From DAOUCP01 sp034432155 (GTDB taxonomy: Bacteria > Chloroflexota > Anaerolineae > Epilineales > Epilineaceae), in contig DAOUCP010000046.1 in the NCBI GenBank assembly GCA_034432155.1, positions 1-51,081 of the forward strand: a stretch of 51,081 bases of DNA, written 5' to 3'. How positions within the stretch are numbered: position 1 is the stretch's first letter; the number at the start of each line of letters is the position of its first letter. Position numbers and translations under genes: made by a program. Below, piece by piece: positions 24,744 through 33,259 of this stretch. The notes below the pieces were generated by a model that was given only the letters and a program-made list of their open reading frames with translations, was not told where the DNA came from and made no database searches.

Positions 24744-25474
24744 GCGGTACTCTGAGACTGATCGACTTGCCGGAGCGCGATCGGGAGCATCAATGTGAAG
24801 GCTATGGGGCAGCACGGATCTGCGTGCGCATTGTGGCGGTGGCCGACCTGCCGAGTCGGTTCGGCCGCTTTCAGATCGTCGGCTTCTGGAACAACCGCGA
24901 CGGCAAGGAGCACATCGCCATCGTCCATGGCGACGTGATCGGCCAGGAGAACGTAGTCACCCGCTTGCACTCTGAGTGCCTGACCGGAGACGCCCTTGGA
25001 TCGCTGCGCTGCGACTGCCGGGACCAGCTGGAGGCAGCGATGCGGCGCATCGCGAACGAGAAGAGCGGCCTGCTGCTGTACCTGCGCCAGGAGGGACGGG
25101 GCATCGGCTTGCTCAACAAGCTCCGCGCCTATGCCTTGCAGGACCTCGGGCTGGACACCGTGGAGGCCAATGTGGCTCTTGGCTTCCGCGACGATGAGCG
25201 TGACTACGCCGTTGCGGCCCACATGCTCCACAGCCTGGGCGTGCGCTCCGTGCAACTCTTGACGAACAATCCGGCCAAGATCGAAGGTCTCCGCCAGCAC
25301 GGGGTGCAAGTTGCGGGCCGACTACCCCACGTCATGCCCGCTAATCCCCACAATCGGTTCTACCTCGAGACCAAGGCCACGCGCTCGGGTCATTGGCTCG
25401 ACCTGGACGGCAAGCCGCACCTGCCCGAGCAGAACGAGCCGGTGCTGGTGACCGGCGACGCATCGGAGGCCTAG
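24740..25474 (+). CDS. ribA: GTP cyclohydrolase II
   Basis: This 244-residue enzyme converts GTP to the diaminopyrimidine that begins riboflavin synthesis. The Zn site C-x10-C-x-C is seen in HSECLTGDALGSLRCDC, and catalytic LYLRQEGRGIGLLNKLRAYALQD and the late LLTNNPAKIEGLRQHGV follow. There is no fused RibB domain. No other riboflavin gene is in the window. The gene overlaps the renalase-like gene by four bases, and folE, which also uses GTP, lies 165 bases downstream. Confidence 0.95.
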   Translation: MSGTLRLIDLPERDREHQCEGYGAARICVRIVAVADLPSRFGRFQIVGFWNNRDGKEHIAIVHGDVIGQENVVTRLHSECLTGDALGSLRCDCRDQLEAAMRRIANEKSGLLLYLRQEGRGIGLLNKLRAYALQDLGLDTVEANVALGFRDDERDYAVAAHMLHSLGVRSVQLLTNNPAKIEGLRQHGVQVAGRLPHVMPANPHNRFYLETKATRSGHWLDLDGKPHLPEQNEPVLVTGDASEA

Positions 25475-25614
25475 CAGAGTGGCGGCCGCAGGTCGTTGCC
25501 ATGCAGCCGATGGCTGGACGGTGGCCGGCCCACAGGCGCGCCAAACGCCGGAGGGTTCTCGGCGCCGCCCGCTAGACGATGGCCGGCCGTGGTTGGCCGG
25601 CGACCCGAAAGCCG

Positions 25615-25632
25615 CTCCCGCCATGGCGGGAG
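25615..25632. promoter_or_regulatory. 18-base perfect palindrome over the folE ribosome site
   Basis: CTCCCGCCATGGCGGGAG is a perfect inverted repeat whose right arm contains the GGGAGG of the folE Shine-Dalgarno sequence (25628-25633). It could be an operator or an RNA hairpin that hides the ribosome site. Confidence 0.5.
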
Positions 25633-25639
25633 GTGAAGT

Positions 25640-26236
25640 GTGAGACCCCCTCGACGGCCGGCCAAGACAAGCACCGTGGCCAGCCCCGAGGTGGTTGCGC
25701 ACTTGCGGCAAGCCTACGACGCCCTGGGCATCCTGGGCCAAGATCCGGAGGCCGAGCGCACCCCGGAGCGGGTTGCCCAGCTCTACCGGGAGCTTTTCTG
25801 GGGGCTGGACCCCGCCGCCGCACCCGGTTTGAGCCTGTCCCCCCACGTTGGCCGGGACCTGGTGGTACTCCGGGGGATCCCCTTCGCCTCGATGTGCGTG
25901 CACCACCTGTTGCCGTTCTTCGGCTGGGCGGCAGTCGGTTACCGCCCCGACGGCCAGGTCGCCGGCCTGAGCTCCATCGTGGAGGTGATCGGCTACTTCG
26001 CAGCCCGGCCGCAGCTCCAGGAGAGACTGGCCGAGCAGATCGCCGACCACCTGGACGAGCATCTGCGGCCCGACGGGCTGATCGTTCACCTGCGGGCGCG
26101 TCATATGTGTGTCGAGATGCGCGGACCAACGCGGCCGTGCCTGGTGGAGTGCCTCGCCGCTCGCGGCTGCCTGGTGTCCGGCCCCGAGCGCGACGAGGTG
26201 GTTCGGCAGGTGGCGGCGCCGGCGCGGGGCCAGTGA
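25640..26236 (+). CDS. folE: GTP cyclohydrolase I
   Basis: The 198-residue product makes dihydroneopterin triphosphate from GTP for folate or pterin synthesis. FASMCVHHLLPFFGWAAVGY carries the Zn ligands Cys and His, SSIVEVIGYFAARPQLQERL is the substrate-binding helix, and RHMCVEMRG gives the third ligand. The usual Glu of MCEHH is Val here. GTG 25640 is seven bases after GGGAGG. The gene end contains the first copy of a 36-base tandem repeat, and the frame of the next protein runs on just past its stop. Confidence 0.93.
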   Translation: MRPPRRPAKTSTVASPEVVAHLRQAYDALGILGQDPEAERTPERVAQLYRELFWGLDPAAAPGLSLSPHVGRDLVVLRGIPFASMCVHHLLPFFGWAAVGYRPDGQVAGLSSIVEVIGYFAARPQLQERLAEQIADHLDEHLRPDGLIVHLRARHMCVEMRGPTRPCLVECLAARGCLVSGPERDEVVRQVAAPARGQ

Positions 26237-26319
26237 TCGGCCAGGGGGCTGGCGCCGGCGCGGGGCCAGTGACCGGCCGGGCGGCTGGCGCCGCTGTGGT
26301 GCCAGTGACCGGCCGAGCG
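26212..26319 (+). repeat. Three 36-base tandem repeats
   Basis: Copies begin at 26212, 26248 and 26284. The first two are nearly identical through GGCGCCGGCGCGGGGCCAGT; the third is more diverged. They cover the end of folE and the gap before the flavoprotein gene at 26344. Because the unit is 12 codons long the downstream frame stays open through copies 2 and 3, so an extended N-terminus of Gly/Ala/Val/Thr repeats from an upstream GTG is possible. Confidence 0.8.
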
Positions 26320-26343
26320 GGCAGCACGAAGGCAATCGCGCCG

Positions 26344-27288
26344 ATGCGCGAGGTGGTCATCTGTGGTGCCGGTCCAGCCGGCATCGCCGCCGCACTGTGG
26401 CTGTGGCGATTCGGCGTGCCGTTTCGCCTCCTCGAGCGCGGCACTGCCGTTGGCGGCGAACTGCCGCGGATCCATCTGCCGATCGAGGACTACCCTGGCC
26501 TGCGCGTGGCCCACGGGCAAGATCTGGCCCATCGCCTGGCCGAGCATCTTGCCGCAGCCGGTATCCAGCCGGAGTTCGGAGTCGAAGCCCAGCAGCTAGA
26601 CCTCGCGAGCCATCGCCTCTTGACCTCCTCGGGCGAGGTGCCCTTCCGGGCGCTGGTGGTGGCCACCGGCCTCACCCGGCGACGTCTGGGTGTTCCCGGC
26701 GAGGACGCCTACGTCGGGCGGGGCGTGAGCTACTCCGCGACCTCGGACCTGGCGACCATCGCTGGTCATGAGGTGGCCGTGGTTGGCGGTGGCGATGGCG
26801 CTTGCGAGAACGCGGCCATTCTGGCGGCCGTCTGCCCGCGCGTCACCCTGTTGGTGCGCGGCGACGCGCCCCGCGCCCGCCCAGCCATGCTGGCCCGCTG
26901 CCGGGCATCGGCCAACGTCGCCATGCAGACCCGCGTGCAAGTGCTGGCGATCGAGGGCGATAGCCACCATGTGACCAGCCTTCGCCTCGTGGACCCCGCC
27001 GGCGAGCGCCGGCTTGACGTCCGCTGGGTGGTCATCAAGATCGGCTTCGTGCCGCAGTCGGCGTTCCTGGCCGGTCAGCTGGCACTCGAGCCCACCGGCC
27101 ACATCCACGTGGACCGAGCGCTTCGCACGTCGGCGGCGGGCGTGTTTGCGGCCGGCGATGTGGCCAACGCCCACGCGCCATGTATCGCTGCCGCCGTCGG
27201 CGACGGCGCCATCGCCGCCCGCAGTGTGCTGGACTATCTGATCGGTTCGCCGCAGAGCAGCGGCCCAGGGGACCCGCGAGGTACCTAG
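26344..27288 (+). CDS. Thioredoxin-reductase-like flavoprotein with SATS in place of CxxC
   Basis: This 314-residue protein has the two-domain layout of thioredoxin reductase: VVICGAGPAGIAAALWLWRFG (FAD), VVATGLTRRRLGVPGE, VAVVGGGDGACENAAILAAVC (NADPH) and GVFAAGDVANAHAPCIAAAVGDGAIAA. At the redox site the expected CATC reads S131-A-T-S134, so dithiol chemistry is lost. It may be a ferredoxin or flavodoxin NADP reductase or use another acceptor. ATG 26344 places the FAD motif at the N-terminus, though its ribosome site is weak. GTG codons at 26234 or 26270 within the tandem repeat could also be used. Confidence 0.85.
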   Translation: MREVVICGAGPAGIAAALWLWRFGVPFRLLERGTAVGGELPRIHLPIEDYPGLRVAHGQDLAHRLAEHLAAAGIQPEFGVEAQQLDLASHRLLTSSGEVPFRALVVATGLTRRRLGVPGEDAYVGRGVSYSATSDLATIAGHEVAVVGGGDGACENAAILAAVCPRVTLLVRGDAPRARPAMLARCRASANVAMQTRVQVLAIEGDSHHVTSLRLVDPAGERRLDVRWVVIKIGFVPQSAFLAGQLALEPTGHIHVDRALRTSAAGVFAAGDVANAHAPCIAAAVGDGAIAARSVLDYLIGSPQSSGPGDPRGT

Positions 27289-27362
27289 GAGACGGTAGCA
27301 TCGCGGCGGCCGTGGGCCGCGGCCGGGAGACTCCTGTGGCCTGGCGGGAATCCGCCTGTCGG

Positions 27363-27392
27363 TTGACCGGCAGGCGGGGCATGGGTTATAGT
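27363..27392 (+). promoter_or_regulatory. Sigma70-like promoter of the peptide transporter
   Basis: TTGACC (27363-27368) and TATAGT (27387-27392) are 18 bases apart, about 90 bases before the binding-protein start. It lies in the 195-base gap after the flavoprotein gene. Confidence 0.65.
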
Positions 27393-27483
27393 CGGCGGCT
27401 GCCGCCGCGTCGCGCAACCCTCGGCGCCGCGATCCTCCGGCGGTGTTGGGGTCCGCAAGCACCACACTGGCGAAGGAGGAACT

Positions 27484-29184
27484 GTGAGACTGACTCTGGC
27501 CCATGTCTTCTCGTTGCTGTTGGTCCTCGCCCTCGGCTGGCTCGCTCTGGGGTGCAGGGCTGAGCCCACGGCGACACCCCAGATGGTGACGCCGATCGCC
27601 GCTGGCCAGCTGCCGACCGAGGTAGGCGCGGTCACGCCGCTCGTCTTCGCCCATCCCGAGGACGCCACCAAGCTGGATCCGTCGGATGTCACCGACAGCG
27701 AGTCGCTCCTCGTCACCTGGCAGCTCTACGAGGGCCTGACCCGCTACAAGCCGGGCACCACCGAGGTGGAGCCGGCATTGGCTCTCGACTGGACCACGTC
27801 CGAGGACGGCCTGGAGTGGGTGTTCCGATTGCGGCGGGAAGTCCGTTTCCATGACGGCACTGACTTCGATGCCAATGCTGTGGTCTGGAACTTCAACCGC
27901 TGGTTTGATCGGGAGCATCCGCAGCACTTTGCGAGCTGGGTGTTTCAGTACTGGGCTGACATGTTCCAAGGCTTCAAAGATGACGTGGGCGACGCGGGCG
28001 CCCCGCTCAGCGTCCTCAAATCCGTCGAGGCCGTCGATCCGATGACCGTCAAGCTGACGCTCAACCGGCCGAATGCGCCGTTGCTCCAGACCCTGGCGAT
28101 GGGCAACTTCGCCTTCGCAAGCCCAAGAGCCGTGGAGGCAGCGGGCGAGAGCTACGGCACGCCCGACGGCAACCCCATTGCCATCGGCACCGGACCCTAC
28201 AAGATGGAATCGTGGACTCCCAAGGAGAGCATCCGCATCGTCCGCAACCCGGACTACTGGGGCGAGCCGCCAGCGATCGACGAGATTGTGTTCCGGGTGA
28301 TCCCCGACGGCAGCCAGCGCTTCTTGGCGATCCAGAACGGAGAGATCGACGCCATGAATCAGGTGAACTCCGAGGACGTGGCCAAGGCGGAGGCTGACCC
28401 GAACCTGCAAGTCGTCCTCGAGCCGGCCAACAACGTCGGCTACCTGGGATTCAACATGGCGCACAAGCCTTGGAACGACCGCAACTGCCGGCTGGCGGTA
28501 GCCCACGCCATCGACAAGCAGGGCATCCTGGCCAGCCTCTACGCCGGCGACGGCCAACCGGCGAGTCAGATGATGCCGCCGAGCATGTGGGGATACAACG
28601 CCGCGATCGAGGACTACCCATACGACATGGCGAAGGCAAAGGACTATCTCGACAAGTGCTTCGCCACGGAGAAGCGCCCGGAGAAGGTGGTCTTCTACGT
28701 GCCGCCGATCCAGCGGATGTACTTCCCCAAGCCAAAGGAGCTGGGCGAGGCCATTCAGGCATCGTTGGCCGAGTTGGGCCTGCCGGTCGAAATCCGCTCC
28801 CCGGACTGGAAGACGGTCTTCATCAAGGACGTGGACAGTGGCGTGCCCGACCTCTACCTCTTGGGCTGGCAGGGCGACAATGGGGACCCCGACAACTACC
28901 TGTGTATGTTCTTCTGCGGCGGCTCGGCCCGGTTCAACAGCGATGCCGACGGCAATCCGTTGCCACCGGACAAGGCGCTGAACGACCTCTTGCGCGAGGC
29001 GGCCACGGTGAGCGATCCGGCAAAGCGCGTGACGATGTACGGGCAGGCCAACCAGATGATTCACGATCTCGTGCCTGCGGTCCCCATCGTTCACCGCACC
29101 GTCCCGCTCATCTTCCGGAGCAACGTGCGCGGCTACGTGGCCAGCCCGATCCAGACGGTGTTGACAACGGTTCGCAAAGAGTAG
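27484..29184 (+). CDS. ABC transporter substrate-binding lipoprotein, peptide/nickel family
   Basis: The 566-residue protein begins with a lipoprotein signal (MRLTLAHVFSLLLVLALG, then WLALGC as lipobox) and has the family 5 solute-binding pattern: LLVTWQLYEGLTRYKPG, EWVFRLRREVRFHDGTDFDANAVVWNFNRW, IGTGPYKMESW and NPDYWGEPPAIDEIVFRVIPDG. It would bind oligopeptides or a similar ligand outside the membrane. GTG 27484 follows AAGGAGGA. Two permease genes follow, with a strong hairpin in the gap. Confidence 0.92.
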   Translation: MRLTLAHVFSLLLVLALGWLALGCRAEPTATPQMVTPIAAGQLPTEVGAVTPLVFAHPEDATKLDPSDVTDSESLLVTWQLYEGLTRYKPGTTEVEPALALDWTTSEDGLEWVFRLRREVRFHDGTDFDANAVVWNFNRWFDREHPQHFASWVFQYWADMFQGFKDDVGDAGAPLSVLKSVEAVDPMTVKLTLNRPNAPLLQTLAMGNFAFASPRAVEAAGESYGTPDGNPIAIGTGPYKMESWTPKESIRIVRNPDYWGEPPAIDEIVFRVIPDGSQRFLAIQNGEIDAMNQVNSEDVAKAEADPNLQVVLEPANNVGYLGFNMAHKPWNDRNCRLAVAHAIDKQGILASLYAGDGQPASQMMPPSMWGYNAAIEDYPYDMAKAKDYLDKCFATEKRPEKVVFYVPPIQRMYFPKPKELGEAIQASLAELGLPVEIRSPDWKTVFIKDVDSGVPDLYLLGWQGDNGDPDNYLCMFFCGGSARFNSDADGNPLPPDKALNDLLREAATVSDPAKRVTMYGQANQMIHDLVPAVPIVHRTVPLIFRSNVRGYVASPIQTVLTTVRKE

Positions 29185-29198
29185 ACACCATCGCCCGC

Positions 29199-29228
29199 GG
29201 AGCCGGAGGTGGCCTCGCCTCCGGCTCC
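29199..29228 (+). terminator. Strong hairpin between binding-protein and permease genes
   Basis: GGAGCCGGAGG (29199-29209) pairs perfectly with CCTCCGGCTCC (29218-29228) around an eight-base loop. Hairpins at this place are known to favour higher expression of the binding protein than of the permeases. No T-run follows. Confidence 0.55.
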
Positions 29229-29239
29229 CGCCTTCTGCC

Positions 29240-30241
29240 ATGACCGCCTACCTTCTGCGACGCCTGCTCATGGCCATCCCGGTACTGCTGGGCGTCACCG
29301 TCCTGACCTTCTCCTTTCTCTCGCTGACCGGGGACCCTTGCACCGCCCTGCTCGGCGAGCGGTACACGCAGGCTCGCTGCGCCGAGATCAAGGTCCAGTA
29401 TGGCCTCGACCAGCCGCTCGCAGCGCGCTATGTGCGCTATCTCGGGAACTTGGCCCGGGGCGACCTCGGTCGCTCGATCATCACCCAACGGCCGGTGGCC
29501 CGCGAGCTGGCCCAGTACTTTCCAGCAACGGTGGAACTGGCGCTGGCGGCAATGATGCTGGCCGTCGGCATCGGGGTTCCGCTGGGCATGTTGGCGGCCG
29601 TCCGTCACAACTCGGCGGCCGATCTGGGATCGATGTTTCTGGCGCTGGTTGGGGTGTCCATGCCCGTTTTCTGGCTGGGATTGATGCTGGTCTACGTCTT
29701 CGCCTACCGCCTCGGCTGGTTCCCGACCGGGGGGCGCCTGGCCACCGGTACGCAACTGGCGACCGTCACCCATCTGTACGTCATTGACGCCCTGCTGGCC
29801 CGGAACCTGACGGCGCTGGGGGACGCCTTGCGCCATCTGGCGCTGCCGGCAGTGGCACTGGCGACGATACCGGCTGCCTTCATCGCCCGCATCACCCGCT
29901 CGTCCATGCTCGAGGTGCTGCAGCAGGACTACGTGCGGGCCGCTCGGGCCAAAGGAGTCGCCGAGCGGTGGGTGATCGGCCGCCACGCCCTGGCCAACGC
30001 CACGCTCCCCGTTGTCACCGTCATCGGCTTGCAGACCGGTTTCCTGCTTTCGGGTGCCGTGCTGACCGAAACCATTTTCGCCTGGCCGGGCATGGGGCGC
30101 TGGATCGTCAGTGCCATTCCGGCCAACGACGTGCCGGTGGTGCAGGCCGGTGTGCTCACCCTGGCGGTGATCTTCGTGCTCGTCAATCTGCTGGTCGATC
30201 TCTCGTACGCCTGGCTCGATCCCCGGATACGGTACACGTGA
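29240..30241 (+). CDS. ABC transporter permease, DppB type
   Basis: The 333-residue inner-membrane protein starts MTAYLLRRLLMAIPVLLGVTVLTFSFL, as DppB/OppB proteins do, and has about six membrane segments. The ATPase-contact EAA motif is visible at ARAKGVAERWVIGRHALANATLPVVTVIG. It pairs with the DppC-type permease, whose start overlaps its stop (GTGA). No clear ribosome site precedes ATG 29240. Confidence 0.92.
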   Translation: MTAYLLRRLLMAIPVLLGVTVLTFSFLSLTGDPCTALLGERYTQARCAEIKVQYGLDQPLAARYVRYLGNLARGDLGRSIITQRPVARELAQYFPATVELALAAMMLAVGIGVPLGMLAAVRHNSAADLGSMFLALVGVSMPVFWLGLMLVYVFAYRLGWFPTGGRLATGTQLATVTHLYVIDALLARNLTALGDALRHLALPAVALATIPAAFIARITRSSMLEVLQQDYVRAARAKGVAERWVIGRHALANATLPVVTVIGLQTGFLLSGAVLTETIFAWPGMGRWIVSAIPANDVPVVQAGVLTLAVIFVLVNLLVDLSYAWLDPRIRYT

Positions 30242-31122
30242 CCAGGGCGCCAGCCGCCGGTCAGGCTCGCACTGCGGCCCGCCGTCTGCTCGGCAATCGG
30301 CTGGCCCTGGCCGGCCTACTGCTTCTCGGCAGTCTGATCACCGCAGCGCTCCTGGCGCCTGTCGTGGCCCCGGAGCGGCCCGGGCCGCTCGGCATCTGGT
30401 CGACCAACCTGCACGCCTCGCGCCAGCCGCCCTCGCTGGCCCATCCCCTGGGCACCGATCCGCTCGGACGGGACATGCTGAGCCGCATGCTCTACGGTGG
30501 CCGCACCACCTTGCTCATCGCCGTGGCCTCAGTGGCCTTGGCAATCGTCATCGGTGCCCTGTTGGGAGCGTTGGGCGGTTACTTCGGCGGCGCCGTTGAT
30601 GCCATGGTGATGCGGGGTGCCGACATCCTGCTGGCCTTCCCGAGCATCCTGTTAGCGCTGGTGATCGTCGTCCTCGTCGGTCCCGGCCTGATGAACGTCA
30701 TGCTGGCCGTAGGCATCGTGTCGATCCCCACGTACGCCCGCATCGTCCGCGCCAGCGTGCTCTCCGAGCGCGAGCGCGACTACGTCACGGCCGCTCGCGC
30801 TCTTGGCGCGGACAGCTGGCGGATCCTGTCCGCGCACGTCCTGCCCAACTCGCTGTCGCCCCTGATCGTGGCCGCCAGCCTGGGAATCGGCGGCGCCATC
30901 CTGGACGCTGCCGGGCTCGGCTTCCTGGGATTGGGCGCCCAACCGCCACTGGCCGAATGGGGCCTCATGCTGTCCGACAATCGCCAGAAGCTGTTCACGG
31001 AGTGGTGGCTGGTGGCCATCCCTGGAATCGCCATCATGTTGACGGTCTTGGGCTGCAACCTGCTGGGCGACGGCCTGCGCGACGTGCTCGATCCGCGGCT
31101 GCGGCATCGCGGGCGCTTCTGA
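30238..31122 (+). CDS. ABC transporter permease, DppC type
   Basis: The 294-residue permease shows the DppC pattern HPLGTDPLGRDMLSRMLYGGRTTLLIAVAS and the EAA motif AARALGADSWRILSAHVLPNSLSPLIV, with about six membrane segments. It completes the membrane part of the importer. The DppD and DppF ATPases that normally follow are absent; the next gene is an Fe-S protein with its own possible promoter. GTG 30238 overlaps the DppB stop by four bases. Confidence 0.9.
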   Translation: MTRAPAAGQARTAARRLLGNRLALAGLLLLGSLITAALLAPVVAPERPGPLGIWSTNLHASRQPPSLAHPLGTDPLGRDMLSRMLYGGRTTLLIAVASVALAIVIGALLGALGGYFGGAVDAMVMRGADILLAFPSILLALVIVVLVGPGLMNVMLAVGIVSIPTYARIVRASVLSERERDYVTAARALGADSWRILSAHVLPNSLSPLIVAASLGIGGAILDAAGLGFLGLGAQPPLAEWGLMLSDNRQKLFTEWWLVAIPGIAIMLTVLGCNLLGDGLRDVLDPRLRHRGRF

Positions 31123-31184
31123 GCGACGCGCTTCCCGGCGGCGGGCCGAAGTTTGCATCCACCCTGGCGTGCCAGAACGAGCTG

Positions 31185-31193
31185 TGTTATCCT
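31185..31193 (+). promoter_or_regulatory. Candidate extended -10 element before the Etf/Fe-S cluster
   Basis: TGTTATCCT fits TGnTATnnT. The -35 region at 17-base spacing (TGGCGT) is weak. It lies about 65 bases before the GTG at 31258. Confidence 0.35.
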
Positions 31194-31257
31194 CGCGCCC
31201 CTATCTTGAGCCGGTCCGTCACCGGTACCGGCTAGCGGTCCATCAGGAGGGAGTCCA

Positions 31258-32469
31258 GTGGTTGTCGAGATCACGGGCCGGACGCCGTTTACCAACGAGT
31301 TCTATGCCAGCCTGTTGGCGGTGCCAGACGGCGAACGGCTTCGCACCTGTCTCCAGTGTGGCACCTGCAGTGGCATCTGCCCGCACGGCTTCGCGATGGA
31401 GTTTCCGCCGGGCGCCATGATCGGCCTGCTCCGCGGTGGTCACGTGGACCGGGCGCTGGCCACCGACTCGGCTTGGCTGTGCGTCTCGTGTTACGCCTGC
31501 ACATACGGGTGCCCGGCGAAAATCCCTCTGACCGCTGGCCTCATGACGCGATCCAAGGAGGAGCTGCTCCTCGCCGGCAAGGTGCCGGCCGAGCTGCAGG
31601 AAGCGCTGGAGAGGACGCAGCGGTACGGCAATCCCCTGGGCGAATCGCCACGCAAGCGGGCCGATTGGACGCGGGGGGTGGAGCCGGCGGTGCCCATCCT
31701 GGGGGAAATCCGGCGTCCCATCGAAACCCTCTGGTTCGTAGGCGACTACGGCTCGTACCATCCGCGCGTCATGCAGGCCTCGCGCGCCCTGGCCACGCTC
31801 CTGCAACGCCTGGGCGTGGACTTTGCCATCCTGGGTCCAGAAGAACAGAGTGATGGCGACTCGCAGCGCTTGGCCGGCGAGCGTGGCCTGTTCGAGATGT
31901 TGGCCGAACGGAACGGACGCGCCTTCAGCCGCTACGAGTTCGGCGAAATCGTGACGGGAGATCCTCATGCTTTCAATGCCTTGAAGAATGAGTATCCGAA
32001 GCTGGGCATTGCATACCCCGTCCAGCACTACACCCAATTCCTGGCCCAGCGACTGGACGAGCTGCAGGCCATGCTGCGCCAGCCCCTTTCGGCCCGAGTC
32101 GCGTACCACGACCCGTGTTACCTGGGACGGGCCAACGGGATTTTCGAGGAGCCGCGCCGCTTGCTGGCTGCCATTCCCGGGATCGAGTTGGTGGAGATGG
32201 AGCACCGCCGCGAGACTAGCCTGTGCTGTGCTGGGGGTGGAGGCGGCATGTGGCTGGATGGCTTCCTCTGGGAACGGGCCGGCGCGCGGTTGTCGGAATG
32301 GCGTGTGCGCGAGGCAGTGGCGGTGGGGGCCCAGGTACTGGCGGTGGCTTGTCCTTACGAACTGCCGCGTTTCGAGGATGCCACCAAGACCGTTCCCGGG
32401 GCTTCGGGACTCCAGGTGCGCGACATCGGCGAGCTCTTGGCAGCGGCGATGGTCGCGCCGTCAGCATAA
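31258..32469 (+). CDS. HdrC/HdrB-like fused Fe-S oxidoreductase (soluble)
   Basis: This 403-residue protein has an HdrC-like 2[4Fe-4S] domain (CLQCGTCSGICPHG and CVSCYACTYGCPAK) and a C-terminal CCG domain (AYHDPCYLGR, SLCCAGGGGGMW, AVACPYELPRF). The region where a first CCG domain is expected is there by sequence (FVGDYGSY, IVTGDPHAFNALKNEYP), but its Cys are missing. It lies 15 bases before etfB and is a soluble relative of the C-terminal half of the membrane protein at 34247. It probably passes electrons to or from Etf. GTG 31258 follows CAGGAGGGAG. Confidence 0.85.
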   Translation: MVVEITGRTPFTNEFYASLLAVPDGERLRTCLQCGTCSGICPHGFAMEFPPGAMIGLLRGGHVDRALATDSAWLCVSCYACTYGCPAKIPLTAGLMTRSKEELLLAGKVPAELQEALERTQRYGNPLGESPRKRADWTRGVEPAVPILGEIRRPIETLWFVGDYGSYHPRVMQASRALATLLQRLGVDFAILGPEEQSDGDSQRLAGERGLFEMLAERNGRAFSRYEFGEIVTGDPHAFNALKNEYPKLGIAYPVQHYTQFLAQRLDELQAMLRQPLSARVAYHDPCYLGRANGIFEEPRRLLAAIPGIELVEMEHRRETSLCCAGGGGGMWLDGFLWERAGARLSEWRVREAVAVGAQVLAVACPYELPRFEDATKTVPGASGLQVRDIGELLAAAMVAPSA

Positions 32470-32484
32470 GGGAGGCGACAGACG

Positions 32485-33249
32485 ATGAACATCGTAGTTC
32501 CCATTCGACTGGTGCCGGACCTCGTCGAGGAGATTACCGTCGACGCGTCCGGCACCGACCTGGACCGCCGGTGGCTGCGTTGGATCATCAACGAATTCGA
32601 TGACCACGCCATCGAACAGGCACTGCTCTTGAAGGAACGTGGCGGCGGCCAAGTTACCGTCATGGCGCCGGACTGCGAGGGCGTGGACGAGGTGCTGTTC
32701 ACCGCGGCGGCCAAGGGGGCGGATCGTCTGGTGAAGCTCACCGGCAGTCCGGAACGGCTCCTGAGCCACTCTTACGCCCGCGCCCTAGCTGCGGCCATTG
32801 GTCCTCGGGCGCCCGACGTGGTGCTCACCGGCGTCCAGGCGAATGACGATCTGGATGGTGCGGTAGGCCCCTTGTTGGCCGAGTACCTGGGCTGGCCGTA
32901 TGTCGGCTACGTGGCCGGCACCGCCATCGAGAGCGGCAAGGCCATCGTGCGCAAGGAGTTCCCAGGCGGGCTGGTGGCGGAACTGGAGGTTCAGCTCCCG
33001 GCGGTACTGGGCATCCAGGCCGCCGAGCAACCACCGCGCTACGTGGCCGTCAGCCGCGTGCGACAGGCCATGAAGACGGGCGGGTTGGAGGAGCTGGCCG
33101 GCGATTTTGGCGACGGTGGTCCGGGCCTGCCCGTGGATCGCATGGTTCCGCCCGAGCCCACGGGTCGGGCGACACTGATCGACGGCGACGAGGCAACCGT
33201 CAGCGACCGGCTGATTGCGATCCTGCGCGACGTCGGTGCCCTGCGTTGA
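32485..33249 (+). CDS. etfB: Electron transfer flavoprotein beta subunit
   Basis: The 254-residue subunit has the EtfB pattern: DLDRRWLRWIINEFDDHAIEQALLLKE, PDVVLTGVQANDDLDGAVGPLLAEYLGWPYVGYV and the recognition-loop region near ELEVQLPAVLGIQAAEQPPRY. It binds AMP or FAD and carries electrons from acyl-CoA dehydrogenase-type enzymes. GGGAGG precedes ATG 32485. etfA follows after ten bases. Whether this Etf bifurcates cannot be told safely from the visible motifs. Confidence 0.95.
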   Translation: MNIVVPIRLVPDLVEEITVDASGTDLDRRWLRWIINEFDDHAIEQALLLKERGGGQVTVMAPDCEGVDEVLFTAAAKGADRLVKLTGSPERLLSHSYARALAAAIGPRAPDVVLTGVQANDDLDGAVGPLLAEYLGWPYVGYVAGTAIESGKAIVRKEFPGGLVAELEVQLPAVLGIQAAEQPPRYVAVSRVRQAMKTGGLEELAGDFGDGGPGLPVDRMVPPEPTGRATLIDGDEATVSDRLIAILRDVGALR

Positions 33250-33259
33250 GGAGGATGCC

